DNA of 64,000 nucleotides from Cristatella mucedo (taxonomy: Eukaryota; Bryozoa; Phylactolaemata; Cristatellidae). The stretch spans positions 552,001 through 616,000 of the forward strand of contig WPIO01000164.1 in assembly GCA_009760855.2 (NCBI GenBank). The letters run 5' to 3'. The first letter of the stretch is position 1. Each line of letters starts with the position of its first letter. Both the position numbers and the translations under genes were made by a program. The notes under the pieces are model-generated. The model was not told the origin of the DNA and ran no database searches. It was given only the letters and a program-made list of their open reading frames with translations. Positions 10,520 to 22,249 of this stretch are shown one piece after another.

Positions 10520-11195
10520 AATAATAATAATAATAATAATAATATTGCACTTGATAAAGCGCCCTCAGAGAACTTAATCTCTTTCTAGGCGCTTTACATT
10601 TGCTGCAAAGTGATACGCAATAGAATAGTAAGTAAAATCATGCTTGAAAAACAAACAAAATGAATAACATGGTTAGGGGTTACATGCACTGGGTCAGCAT
10701 GCAAATGTGGTTAGTGGCAGCATGAACAATGTCAGCACGCATAAGCACATCGAGGACGAATCACATGGACCCACTAAATGCTGTCCTAAATAGGTATGTT
10801 TTTAAGTTTCTTTTAAATGTGGTCAGGTCAGGGGATGTTCTGACGCAGGTCGGGAGGGAGTTCCAGGCTGTGGGAGCATACGAGCTAAATGCACGGTCTC
10901 CAAAGGATTTAAGGTTTGTACGAGGTATTTCTAGACTGTTGGATTCCGAAAAGCGAGTGGTACGATGCTTTGCCTGATGGGGTAGTATATCTGAAAGATA
11001 GGCTGGAGCCATAGAATGAAGAGACCTAAAAGTGAGCGACAAAACCTTGAAGTCAATCCGTTGCTTGACTGGTAACCTGTGCAGGTCGGCGAGAAGTGGA
11101 GTAATGTGGCAACTGCGACGCTCACGACAGACAAGCCTAGCTGCAGAGTTTTGCACCAGCTGCAATCGCTTGATTGAGAACTAGACTGGACTAGA
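10520..11195 (-). mobile_element. LINE-A 3' fragment with C-terminal RT frame
   Basis: A minus-strand 134-codon frame (11165-10761) encodes [54 protein letters not shown] and ends FSGSM. It is followed by the 3' UTR, hairpin and (ATT)n at 10520-10545. Closely related to the 12.9 kb copy. Confidence 0.85.
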
Positions 11196-11352
11196 CTAGA
11201 AGCTACTTACTAGGTTTGAATTTCCGCTCTCGGGGATTTACTTGTCTGTTGTTGCTCTATCAAGCGTCTGTGACTGTAATGGCAAAAGGAAGATTTTTCG
11301 AAGGAATTTTTGTTCTTTTTATATAGTTTAATTGGCAAGGCATTGTGTGTGC

Positions 11353-11416
11353 AAGTATGTATGCTATTATGTATGCTAGTATGTATGCCAGTGTGTATGC
11401 CAGTATGTATGCTACT
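11353..11416. repeat. 12-bp minisatellite (agtatgtatgct type)
   Basis: About five imperfect copies of AGTATGTATGCT with C/T and A/G variants. Confidence 0.8.
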
Positions 11417-11694
11417 ATTTAAGTGATATAAGCTGATGCCATTTCCTTTGCACTATTTAGTAATATTTTGTATTTATTGTTTTAGTCATGTGGTATGTTT
11501 TCTATCCCTAGGAGTATCTCGCAATGTAGAAAATGTGTATAGAATATCCCAGGCAGTTACATTTTGCTTCTGCAAGCTTCCTTAATGTCTGCTTTTTACT
11601 TTTAATCTAAAACCTTCAACAATTGATGGCTTGCCTTCTCTTGCATCAAAATAGTTGCATGGAAACGTTTTTGTCTCTTGCTACATTCAAAAAT

Positions 11695-11780
11695 TGACAT
11701 CAAGTATTAGTAAAGCGCCTAGAAAGAGATTGACTTCTCTGAGGACGCTTTATCAAATACATTATAATTATTATATTTAG
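11695..11780 (+). mobile_element. LINE-A tail-only copy
   Basis: taaagcgcctagaaagagat, then gacttctctgaggacgcttt and an ATT-rich end. Confidence 0.75.
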
Positions 11781-12354
11781 CATGCTCCTCATCAAGCCAG
11801 AGGCGGTGGACGTTGCAAAAAGCAATGACAATTTGTCTCCGATACATAGTGACTAAAAACGGTAGACATACTATAAAATTGAAATACGATTATATATTGA
11901 GGGAGAGACTGTGGTTTGGATAAACTAATGGTCATTTATTACGCGACAGCAAGGTATCTGAGCAAAAACCTCTCTTGCCATATCACATACACTACCGGTT
12001 CATCCCATTACTCAAGAGGGCGAAGTAATGCTCGCACGAGATATCATCTCAGTATGCACATTAAAAAAAGGAATAAACCGATAGAACTAGGTTAATGCCT
12101 GCCTATTTTCAAGTTTTTGTAATGCTCAAAGCCAAGTCACTAAGCAGGTTTGACCTTGTAGACTCCCTACTGCTCGCTAAAACATTCAAGCTCAGTAGTC
12201 AACTTTCCTGTCTCCGTATCACTCACTCGCCTACTTTTTTTCTATTTGCATTGACGGCTCTTCTGTTCGACTACCCTGCCAAGTATTTTCTACATTTCAA
12301 AGCATGCCGCATGAGTTGGGTGTGTGCGCGCGTGCGAGCGTTCGCGCGTGTGTT
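11781..12354. other. No recognised feature
   Basis: Mosaic gene intron. A GC-alternating run (gtgtgcgcgcgtgcgagcg) lies at about 12318-12345. Confidence 0.45.
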
Positions 12355-12660
12355 TGTGACTCCGTAAAGCCACATAGACTATGTGGGTGTTTCTCAGGAC
12401 TTTCTTTATAGCGAACTTAAAGCCTTTAGTTTGTTTTCACAAAGCCTGGAACTCATAGCGGACACACGTCACGAAGTGCCCTGACTTGAATAACGTTTAA
12501 AAAGAAGCTTATGACACAACTGCTTATTATCGTATTTAGTGGATCTTTTGTCATTTGCCCTTTGTGTGCATAAGCCGCCAGTAGTAGAGCATAAAAGTAG
12601 CAGCTCCGGATGGTGGGAAGAGTTGAACCACAAAAGACCGCTTGACAAGAAATTGGAGTG
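12355..12660. mobile_element. LINE-B terminus (-) joined to a LINE-A 3' fragment (+)
   Basis: 12355-12445 matches the LINE-B terminus on the minus strand. 12475-12545 matches the LINE-A end of ORF on the plus strand (cctgacttga, tttagtggatc). Both are degenerate. Confidence 0.5.
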
Positions 12661-12927
12661 AGATATAACATGTTTACCTTTCGCAAACTAACGTGTTAGT
12701 AATGTGACCTATAGATTGAGCAAACTTGAAAATATTTTGTATAACTCTAACTAAAAGCACAATTGGTGAAATGAAAAGCAGAGCGTGAGCTCACATGACA
12801 CAATAATCACTTGAACTCGATTAATAGGCAATTAATGTGTCCCCAAGTGACAGACTAGGTGCTCTTTAATTAGTTACTGACATCTCTAATACGTATAGTC
12901 ATATTTCACAAGTACGCTGCTTAGCCA

Positions 12928-14115
12928 TATTTATGGACCCGTTTCATTTACAATACACGGTTTATACTCTGCCTCTTGTTGATGTGATTGCCAAGCACAA
13001 TCTAGGCTTTCACTTCTACGCGGATGACACTCAGTTGTACCTTTGCTTTGATCCCTCCCAGCCTTCGAGCACATCAAATTCTCTCAACTCACTTGCTGCA
13101 TGCATCGATGACATGCGCACATGGATGGCAGCAAATTTTCTAAAACTAAACGATGATAAAACTAACTTACTAGTTATGGGCAAATCCAGTGTGATTCACA
13201 AATTGGAAAGGCTGACTTTCAAAATTGGCTCTGCCAGCATATCACCAGTTGAATCAGCTCGAAATCTAGCTGTCATATTCCAAAGTGACCTCTCGTTAGA
13301 TGACCACATCAGCTCCACAGTCAAATCTGCCTATTTTCAGCTTCATAACATTGCTAAAATTAGGGCTTGTTTAGATAAGGATACCACGTCCAAGTTGGTA
13401 CATGCATTCGTGACATCCCGTCTCGACTTCTGCAACTCACTGCTTACTGGCCTACCAGCATGTGCGATCATGCGATTGCAGCTGGTGCCAAACTCTGCAG
13501 CTAGGCTTGTCTGTCGTGAGCGTCGCTGTTGCCACATTACTCCACTTCTCGCCGACCTGCACTGGCTACCAGTGGGGCAACGGATTGACTTCAAGGTTTT
13601 GTCGCTCACTTTTAGGTCTCTTCATTCTATGGCTCCAGCCTATCTTTCAGATATACTACCCCACCAGGCCAAGCATCGTACCACCCGCTTCTCGGAATCC
13701 AACAGTCTGGAAATACCTCGTACAAACCTTAAATCCATTGGAGACCGTGCATTTAGCTCGTATGCTCCCAAAGCCTGGAACTCCCACCCGACCTGCGTCA
13801 GAACATCCCCTGACCTGACCACATTTAAAAGAAACTTAAAAACACACCTATTTAGGACAGCACTTAGTGGGTCCCTGTGATTCGTCCTTGATGTGCTTAT
13901 GCGTGCTGACACTGTGCATGCTGCCACTAACCACATTTGCATGCTGACCCTGTGCATGTCACCCCTAACCATATTATTCATTTTGTTTGTTTTTCAAGCA
14001 TGATTTTACTTACTATTCTATTGCATATCACTTTGCAGCAAATGTAAAGCGCCTAGAAAGAGATTGAGTTCTCTGAGGGCGCTTTATCAAGTGCAATATT
14101 ATTATTATTATTACA
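12928..14115 (+). mobile_element. LINE-A, 5'-truncated copy from RT motif C to tail
   Basis: A 315-codon frame (12933-13880) starts just before FHFYADDTQLYL and is intact to its natural end LSGSL, giving the most complete C-terminal RT part of the family. It is followed by the 3' UTR, the hairpin tail and (ATT)n. High similarity to the 57.5 kb copy suggests a fairly young insertion. It lies in the mosaic gene intron between the TSP1 and CTLD exons, antisense to the gene. Confidence 0.88.
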
Positions 14116-14279
14116 CTTCCGCTTTAAATCTTTGATATTGAGCAAAAAATGAATAATCATTATTTTAACTCGGTTTTAGCAAGCTTGATTCTAATTAATG
14201 AAAATTTGAATTCAAATGCTTAGCGGCGCTTTTTAGTCAAACTGAGCAGGTCAGTTTTTCGTTTGCCTGCAAGTCTTAC

Positions 14280-14423
14280 GTGGACATTGTGGTTGTGCTA
14301 GGCATTGTCGGAAGCTTGATTCGCTGGTATTTATACCGCGGATAAATCGCTGACGTGTTTGAACTCCGGATCCGCATTCGGACCAGCACTCTGTGAAAGC
14401 TCCCCATTCTGTCCAAGAGTAAT
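14280..14423 (-). CDS. Mosaic gene exon 5: thrombospondin type-1 repeat
   Basis: A 48-codon phase 1-1 exon with acceptor CCGTTTCAG and donor GTAAGA. It reads DYSWTEWGAFTECWSECGSG then VQTRQRFIRG and ends with paired cysteines in FRQCLAQPQCP. This is a textbook TSP1 repeat: WxxW, CSxxCGxG-like (here CWSECGSG), the alternating Arg layer QTRQRF, and closing cysteines. Known TSP1 repeats are about 50-60 residues and are C-mannosylated or O-fucosylated in the WxxW and CxxS/T regions. This one is compact. A longer shifted reading frame overlaps the exon but has no domain signature and is treated as a shadow. This is one of the most secure domain calls in the window. Confidence 0.85.
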
Positions 14424-14589
14424 CTGAAACGGTTGTCAGTTAAGTAAGACAACGCGGCATTTGATTGGTTATAGGCGGCTCCTTTTGCTTGCAGTCTCCA
14501 CGTGTGCATTGTAAGGCTGCACTAAGCCCTAGTGAATCAACACAACCATATATGGTGATAATTTGACAATTGATTTTCTTTACATGCAC

Positions 14590-14775
14590 GGCGACTTAAC
14601 CTATCACACTGGGTAAGGTGGTTGCTCTTCACTACTTCGGTCACAAGGTTGTGGGTTCGAATCCTGCTGCGGGAGGTCCTGTATTGCCGCCTCAAGCCGT
14701 GGTGATGGCCTTTATGGCTCTCTTCTGCCGCTAGACAAAAGAAGCTGTTGAATCAGTCAGTATTTTTTAGAGAGA
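14590..14775 (+). mobile_element. SINE-1 (tRNA-derived)
   Basis: Plus-strand copy: ACTGGGTAAGGTGGTTGC (A box), GTGGGTTCGAATCCTGC (B box), body with tatggctctcttctgccg, end cagtattttttag. Confidence 0.8.
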
Positions 14776-16211
14776 TGTCTATGACAATAGGGTGGCCACT
14801 TTTTCACTGAGGCAGGGAGAGCAAGAGAGCGTAGCAATGGCTTTTTCTGGGGGGTAAACTGCAGGTCGTCGATACGCTAGCCATAACTGCCTACGTCATG
14901 AACAAAGTGGTCGCCCTAGCTGTGAAGTTAATAGCACTGTAGAGCTACCATGTGTACCCTATTTAGCCTGCTAGCTAGTGTACCCCGCCTTGTCTCGGAT
15001 ATTTTACGCACTTTCTTTCGGCGATATCGACCGCTGCTCTTACGGTGGACAAGCTGCTGTACTGCTCAGCGATAGTGCAGTTTTGGAGTCTGCTCTACCA
15101 GCACTGCGCCTCTAATCAACTATTGTGACGCTCTTTGATCAACCGTGTGTCTGTCATAATGCGAGACGCACTGAAATGGCAATTCGTCAGATGCAGCTGC
15201 AGTGCAGATGAGGAAGATGGCGGTTCGCTTCCTATTTCTCGCAAGCTCTACTTTTACCCGACTTCTCTTTGATTTACCGGCTATCTTCTGGGAAGCTCAT
15301 TATTATGCATATTAAATTGTCAGCGCGCCTCTTTCTGACATGATTACCTTTACTTTCAAACCGGCTTATTCAATTTCCAGGATCTTTATGTATTTTTGTG
15401 TCAGCACACTTACCGGCCTTGACAACATTTAAAAAGATGCCAAACAAATGCATCAGTTCCTAATATCCTGTGCCGGGTTAGCATAAATTTTCCTTGGTTG
15501 TATAGTTCAATATTAGAATGTTAACACTAACCGTACTGACCCTTTTGATTTTCAAAATATGTTTTTAAGGTGCCTACAAAGAGATGACGTTCTATGATGG
15601 TGCTGTACAAATTTATTGTATTATTCTAGTTGTTATTATTATTATCACTTTAAAATATCCGTGCTTCCATTCCAGCCTGTTCAAAGTAATAAGAAATGCA
15701 TGGTTTTCAACAAAAATGTGTTGCTATTACTAATGTTAATTTTAATAAGATTAAGGTAATCCGTTGTTTTATAATAACTACTTTGAATTAAGCTTTTGCA
15801 ATCTTTAAACAAAAGATATTTCTTACAGAAGTTAGATGTTTAGTGTTGACGCGTTTCATTCAGACGAACAGATACAGACACTTAATTGCTGTAAAGCATA
15901 GCAGTTCATAGGTAAGAATTTTGGGCTTTATCGCTTTTATGTGTGCCGTATTTTTTATTAGAATTATGGAGTTCTCTTTTCATCAACTTTAACCAGAATA
16001 ATTTATATAAACCATGGATAGATAATCCTTTTCAGATCAAATAATAATTCTATGAAGCTCAAACTATTATTGTTATAGTGCTGTAATTATTCAGCCTTTA
16101 TAGCAACGAGTGGGCTACCTGCCGCAAGGTTAAGACCCAAAGACAATGACTTGGTGAAACTAACGATTTAAAGCACAAATAGGACTGGAATACCGACATT
16201 TTTGGTCTTAC
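14776..16211. other. Mosaic gene intron, mostly unrecognised
   Basis: Only the degenerate LINE-A end at 15405-15655 is recognised. Confidence 0.45.
15405..15655 (+). mobile_element. LINE-A degenerate 3' end
   Basis: ttgacaacatttaaaaagat and a diverged tail (gtgcctacaaagagatgacg) ending in (ATT)n at about 15630-15650. Confidence 0.6.
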
Positions 16212-16532
16212 CTTTTATTTCAAATTCCATGAATGTAGATAGTAATGAGTAGGACCTATAAAAACTATCTCTGGTTATTTCTACTTCGCATTGAACCATA
16301 GCTGAACCATTGGCGTCATTGTTCCATATCATGACAACGGCATTGCCATTGCCTTCCGAATTTCTGTGAAGCCTTATGTTTTGGCTAACGTACCAATTAG
16401 TGTTTATCATGGTGAAGTCTCTAAGAGCTGAGCAGTCACATAAAGCTTCATATAATTCACTATTGGGAAAAATAATATTCAAATAATTTGATTGTGGAAA
16501 TTTCACCCTTGAGATTCTAACCACTGGAACAT
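16212..16532 (-). CDS. Mosaic gene exon 4: Ig-like domain 3
   Basis: A 107-codon phase 1-1 exon with acceptor ACATTGCAG and donor GTAAGA. It opens VPVVRISRVKFPQ and contains ALCDCSALRD (B strand), a tryptophan in NTNWYVSQN (C strand) and AMVQCEVEI (F strand). This is the Cys-Trp-Cys layout and length of one Ig domain. The tail YSLLSTFMEFEIK resembles a final G strand before the linker. It precedes the TSP1 exon and follows Ig-like exon 3 with compatible phases. It shows little obvious identity to the other two Ig-like exons, so the three are old or fast evolving. The exon is open throughout, with no stop or frameshift. Confidence 0.68.
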
Positions 16533-16893
16533 CTGCAATGTAAATACAAGAGACATAAATTAATATCAAATGTCATACTGTTTCAGCGACTAATATTTTC
16601 AGATTACCACATAGTTGCGGTTCCGTGAAGTCACTGTACACAAGTATGCCGGCTCAATGAACATGAAAGTAAGACATTAGGTAACGTCATACCAGCCATG
16701 CTAACGTATTGAACACGAACAAGAACTGTAAACTCGACTGTATCTGTAGACAGGCAGCTAAATCTCAATGGTACCTGTACTTAATATTTACAATCCTAAT
16801 TACAGACAATTTCTAGGCCGTTTTTATTGACCCAATATTCTTATTTGCAATGCTACATGAATATTATATCTTCATATTGATACAACTATATAT

Positions 16894-16895
<2 letters not shown>

Positions 16896-16931
<36 letters not shown>

Positions 16932-16958
16932 ATATATATATATATATATACATATATG
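16896..16958. repeat. (TA)n microsatellite
   Basis: Two TA tracts separated by GTAA, followed by gtatgtatata. Confidence 0.95.
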
Positions 16959-17089
16959 TATGTATATATCGCTCGCTCGCTCTCTCTTTCGCTCTCTGTC
17001 TTTCTCTCTGTCTTCAGTGGTGCTATCGGTACTACTATCAAATAACGTACTTTCATCTACAGACGGAGCATTATTATTTATGTTTACCT

Positions 17090-17165
17090 TTGTATGTGTT
17101 TATAAAGTCAGCAAGACTAAGTGGGTGTTGCGCTGGATAGTTTTCACTTGCACACTCAAATATTA
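17090..17165 (-). mobile_element. LINE-B terminus remnant
   Basis: ataaagtcagcaagactaag followed by tgggtgttgcgctgg matches the LINE-B 3' block over about 70 bp. Confidence 0.4.
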
Positions 17166-17184
17166 AATATTAATAGGTAATGTA

Positions 17185-17805
17185 ATGTAATGCAGCTAGG
17201 CTTGTTGTCGTGAGTATTCCAGCTGCCACACTACACCACTTCTCGCCGACCTGCACTGGCTACCAGTCAAGCAACGAATTGATTTCAAAGTTTTGTCGCT
17301 CACTTTTTGGTCCCTTCATTCTTTGGCTCCACCCTATCTCTCAGATCTACTCGCTCACCAGGCCAAGCATCGTACCACCCGCTTTTCGGAATCTAACACT
17401 TCACTGATACCTCGTACAAACCTCAAATCCTTTGGAGACCGTGCATTTAGTTTGTATGCTCCCGAAGCCTGGAACTCCCTCCCGACCTGCGTCAGAACAT
17501 CCCCTGACCTGACAACATTTAAAAGTAACTTAAAAACACACGTATTTAGGACAGCATTTAGTGGTTCCCTGTGATTCGTCCTTCACGTGCTTATGCGTGC
17601 TGACACTGTGCACGCTGCCACTAACCACACTTGCATGCTGACCCTGTGCATGTAAACCCTTACCATGTTATTCATGTTGTTCATCAAGCATGATATTACT
17701 CATCATTCAGTTACGCTTCCCTTCGCAGCAAACGTAAAGCGATTAGAAAGAGATTGAGTTTTCCGAGCGCGCTTTGTGAAGTGTATTATTATTATCATTG
17801 AACGG
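17185..17805 (+). mobile_element. LINE-A 3' fragment
   Basis: Encodes VRTSPDLTTFKSNLKTHVFR and FSGSL (17293-17574), then the 3' UTR and a diverged hairpin tail. The upstream part is out of frame. Confidence 0.82.
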
Positions 17806-18014
17806 CTTTCGCTACGCATGCAGCAACCAACAGACGTCGTAAAAAAACGACCCACTATTGGACAACACTGCCGCAAAGCTCTTAGCTCTGAATCGAGGCA
17901 CTGCAGTCAAGCTCTCAGTTCCTAATGGCGGGGGGGGGCCTTACACTGCATATCCGCTTGAACCGGGTGAGCTCTGGCATGTGCGAGCACCTAGCAGAGC
18001 CAATTAAGCCTAGC

Positions 18015-19065
18015 TAGTCTTAATAATAATAATATTAATAATGCACTTAATAAAGCAAACTCGAAGAACTCGATCTCTTTCTAGGCGCTTTACATTTGCT
18101 GCAAAGGGAAATGCAATTGAATGGTGAGTAATATCATGCTTGATAAACAAACCAAATGAATAACATGTTTAGGGTTTACATGCACAGGGTCAGCATGCAA
18201 GTCTGGTTAGTGGCAGCATGCACAGTGTCAGCACGCATAAGCACATGAAGGACGAATCAAAGGGACTCACTAAATGCTGTTCTAAATAGGTGTGTTTTTA
18301 AGTTCTTTTTAAAGGGGGTCAAGTCAGGGGATGTTGTGAAGCAAGCCGAGAGCAAGTTCCGGGCTTTGGGAGCATACAAACTAAATGCAAGGTCTCTAAA
18401 GATTTTGAGGTTTGTACGAGGTACTGGTCAAGAGTTAGACTCCGAAAAGCGGTTGGTACGATGCTTGGCCTGCTGTGGGAGCATATCTGAGAGATAAGCT
18501 GGAGCCAAAGAATGAAGTGACCTAAAAGTGAGCAACATAACCTTGCAGTCAATCCGTTGCATGGTTGGTAGCCAGTGCAGGTCGGCGAGAAGTGGTGTGA
18601 TGTGGCAACAGCGACGCTCATGACAGACAACCCTAAGCACATAGTCTTGCACTTGCTCTAAACGCCTGATTGCACACGCCAGTAGGCTAGCAAGCAGTGA
18701 AATTCAAGACGGAATGTCACAAATGCATCGACCAACTTAGACGTGATATTCTTATCTAAACTAGCACTCGAATTTTAGCAACGTTATGTAGCTGAAATTA
18801 GGCAGACATGACTGTGGAGCTGACTTGGTCGTCTAACGAATGGTCACTTTGTAACATGACACCTAGATTTTGAGCTTTTTCAACAGGAGATATGCTTGCA
18901 GAGCCAATTTCGAGCGTCAGCCTTTCCAATTTTTGAATCACACTGGGCTTGCCCATAATTAGTAAGTTAGTTTCATCATCGTTTAGTTTAAGAAAATTCG
19001 CTGTCATCCATGTGAGGATGTCATTAATACATCCAGCATGTGATTTGAGAGAATTCGAGCTGAAT
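18015..19065 (-). mobile_element. LINE-A fragment, RT second half to tail
   Basis: The minus strand encodes FLKLNDDETNLLIMGKPSVI (about 19000-18940) and [20 protein letters not shown] (about 18630-18570), split by frameshifts. (ATT)n and tail at 18020-18110. Confidence 0.83.
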
Positions 19066-19554
19066 AAGTGGCCATTTGCAAACATTTCTTGAGCAAGCTG
19101 AAGATAGTCTTGTCTTATCTAAGGGCATCAATGGGGCAAGGTCGACTCTTTGATTTGGCCTTGTTAAGCATAGAGAATGAAACACTGGAAAATATTGACT
19201 TTCAAACCATAATACACCGGTTTGCCAAGTTCAATGCTAAAAAAATTCACGTAAGTTAAAACTGTGAAAACTTCTTTTTTACCTGTACGACAGTTAATAA
19301 AACTTTCTTGACTTGGAGTAGCTTCTAGCGTGTTTTCTGCAATTAGCTTCCGTGGTGGGGCTATTTTGCATGAACTTTTTTAGGAGGAGGCACCATTTAT
19401 AGCTTTTTCCTCAGGCACCGAGAGGTCTCTCAATGCCTCTGGTCTTCAATGCCTTAACTTCCTAGATAACCATTGCTTCCGGTTAGTGCTATAATATCAG
19501 TGTAAATTAGCAAGCAGTGAGTTACAGAAGTCACGATTTGATGTCACAAACGCA
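19066..19554. other. Mosaic gene intron, no recognised feature
   Basis: Short frame at 19068-19259 only, with no similarity noticed. Confidence 0.45.
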
Positions 19555-20002
19555 TGAACCAATTTCTTTGTGGTATCATCTGTTCCTTTGCAGCGAATAT
19601 AAAGCACCTAGAAAGAGATTGAGTTCTCTGGGGGCGCTTTAGCAAGTGCATTATTATTATTATTATTATTAAACAATGCTAAGCTTATTGACTTTAAGCG
19701 TGATAGCCCTAACCGTTTGGTCATCATTATTTCTTGCCAGTAAAATAAAAAAGAAAAAATACTAGCTGATTTGACAGCCTCTTTTTTATAGCGACGCGAG
19801 AGCCTTTACGCTATCATCGCTTGTGGCGATGATAAAGAATCACCCACCGCAGGATTCGAACCTGTGAACTTGAGACCGAGCTCCTAAAAAGCAACCACCT
19901 TGCCTATTGTGCCATTACGGCTCACCGTATACGTATAAGTGCCTAGAAAGAGATCAAGTTCTCTAAGGGCGCTCTACAGGCGTATTAATATTATTATTAG
20001 GA
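19555..20002 (+). mobile_element. Two LINE-A tail copies flanking a SINE-1
   Basis: Tails at 19555-19678 and 19930-20002 (both hairpin plus ATT-rich end), with a minus-strand SINE-1 between them at 19755-19928. Confidence 0.7.
19755..19928 (-). mobile_element. SINE-1 (tRNA-derived)
   Basis: Inverted copy with B box GGTTCGAATCC and head GCACAATAGGCAAGGTGGTT on the minus strand. Lies between two LINE-A tails. Confidence 0.8.
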
Positions 20003-20993
20003 GTTTCATAAAGGTCAAAACTTAAGAGCGATAAGTCAGCTACTTAGGCATAAGTAGCCTTGTTCTCACTGCTTTATATCCAAAGTAAATAGGTTGACTA
20101 AGCTTCTTTTACGTAAGCAGTATTTCTTAGGTCGGGCTTCTGACGCCCTGTAGTTTCAAATTTCTTACTTTCTCTTTTTTACATTTGAAACCACATGCAA
20201 ACATCCAAGCGTGAAAATCCTCGATTGTCATCAAGATCAAAAAAATTAAGTCTTTGCAACAAATAGTCAATTGTTGCAATGCTACAGTGCGACATTAGCC
20301 TGCGTTCAAGGCGATTTTTCTCTGATGACTAGCTGAATATTATTTCGTAGTGCAGAGAGCCACGGTGTGCAGCAGACTTATAACTAGGTTCTTTCACGAG
20401 CAAGAATAAAAAAAACTCAAATTAGGAGGAATTCCTGCACCTTTCTGGTTTACGGTGGCTATAGGCAACAATATAATATTTTCAAATACTAAGCTATAGT
20501 AGCAACGGCAGTTTTTGGTTCTTGACAGCATAATGGATTCAGGTAGGCAAAATTTGAACCTACTTTAGTCGGCTATCAAGAATCTACATTGTCGCTCCCC
20601 GAGTGAGTACCTTACCTAGCGATACTTGTGATGGCAAGTTTGATTTGTAAAGGCGTTTTCAGCAAGATAGACATAGTCAAAAACTTCAACCCTAGTTAAC
20701 CTTTGGGTCGGCCGAAGCATGAAAGGTTCCTCTTGATGGGCTGACAGAAAAGCATGGTTGAGCGGAAGTTTCAAAACAATCTTTTTTCTTTTAAAGCAGA
20801 AGCCTGCTTATTTTGCTAAAGTTATTGGATTGTATCTAAAATGCAGTTGCCTAAAGCCCACCTACGGCGTACAGCTAGGCTCGTAATTCTGTAAGCAAGC
20901 TTTTGTTTGAGTTGTGGCAGCAATTAAAAAAACACAGAAGCCCTACTAACACTTTTCTGTTAGCCGTTAAGGCCATCTTCGTTTAATACTTAC
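20003..20993. other. Mosaic gene intron, no recognised feature
   Basis: No reading frame above 60 codons and no repeat match noticed. Confidence 0.45.
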
Positions 20994-21326
20994 CCAAGCT
21001 AAAAGTGGGTAGAGTTCTTATGGTTTCTGATTTAACAATTGTTTCTTCAGATGGTCCGAATTTCAATGCACAGAATATTGATACTTCTTTAAATGGTACC
21101 TCAATAGACAATTGGCTCGTTTGAACTGTGCTGTGATTACTGGCGCAGCCGGGTGCTGTGGTATTGGAGGAATTCATTGTCACAGCGTCAATACCGTCAA
21201 TGAACCAGTGGACACTCCAGATATTTGAGGTGTTTCCACCAAGAGATATAATGAGGCAGCAAAATGTGCGAGTGTTCCCTTGATTTTCAGGCATGGTCAG
21301 CTGAGTGAGCATCACTTTATCTACAT
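20994..21326 (-). CDS. Mosaic gene exon 3: Ig-like domain 2
   Basis: A 111-codon phase 1-1 exon with acceptor CACTGCAG and donor GTAAGT. It reads from VDKVMLTQLTMPENQGNTRT through a B-strand-like FCCLII, a C-strand WSVHWFIDG, and an F-strand-like SIFCALKFG. The Cys-Trp-Cys order and the length (111 residues) fit a single Ig domain. Several NxS/T sequons (NTS, NSS, NTT, NHS) suggest heavy N-glycosylation of an extracellular segment. Flanking introns are about 6.2 kb upstream and 4.5 kb downstream, and both hold LINE fragments in both orientations. The boundaries are well defined. The domain family is inferred from spacing of conserved residues. Confidence 0.68.
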
Positions 21327-22249
21327 CTGCAGTGAAGGCATGTATGATTTATTTCTAAGTTATGTCATTCATTAATATGTCAACTTTTAATTATAGAAGC
21401 CTGTGTGCCTGACCTCTTTAAATCTATAAAGAAAAATGACTGGAAACATATATATTGCGATTTTTACGTATTCTTTTGGTAATATATATTGGTAATATAT
21501 TGCTCCAATTTTAGAGAATTGACACTATATTGAATTTGTGTTTCAGTTTTCGTACATATACTGATCGTGGTCAGTGCTAAATGGCTGATCGAACTCTAAT
21601 ATTAGTTTCAGCAAATGTTCCACTGAAGAAAAGATCACAAAAAAGCAACATTAAATAGCATCCTGTAATAAAACATTTAAGCAGAAAATGTTCAGAATAT
21701 TTTTTATTCATTTAAGCGCAAATTATAATAAGGATATCAGGTGGTATTGTCTAGGCTATGCCAGCAAATACTTTTGCTCGTGGTAGCTAAAAGCTAACCA
21801 ATGACTATTTCATTAGGTTTTCATGAGAAAAACTGGCAATTTGATGAGAACTTAATGAATTTGATAAAGGTCTAAGGCAATCAAAGGAAGCAAGCAATTA
21901 CCAACAGCAAAAACTTGAAAGCAACCTTGCGTTACTTTTAAGTTGATTATAAAAAATACTTGCTCCATCCATAAAATTTCTATTCTTATAAAGAATATTC
22001 TGCTTTTTTTCTTGAAAGACCTATTAACTTTAACATCGCCAAAACATTTTCTAATGGCTCCCTATCACTTCGCATTTTACAATCATTCGAGACAGCTGGA
22101 AGGGTTATAGGGTTATTACTACACTTGCACGGAACCCTCAGGGAATCTCTTTCTAGGCACTTTACCAGTGCTGTCAAGACGCATGATCGAATAGTTAATA
22201 AAAGCATGCTTAATGACGACAAAATTACTCAAAGAAACGACACTAGACC
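21327..22249. other. Mosaic gene intron, no recognised feature
   Basis: AT-rich unique sequence. Confidence 0.45.
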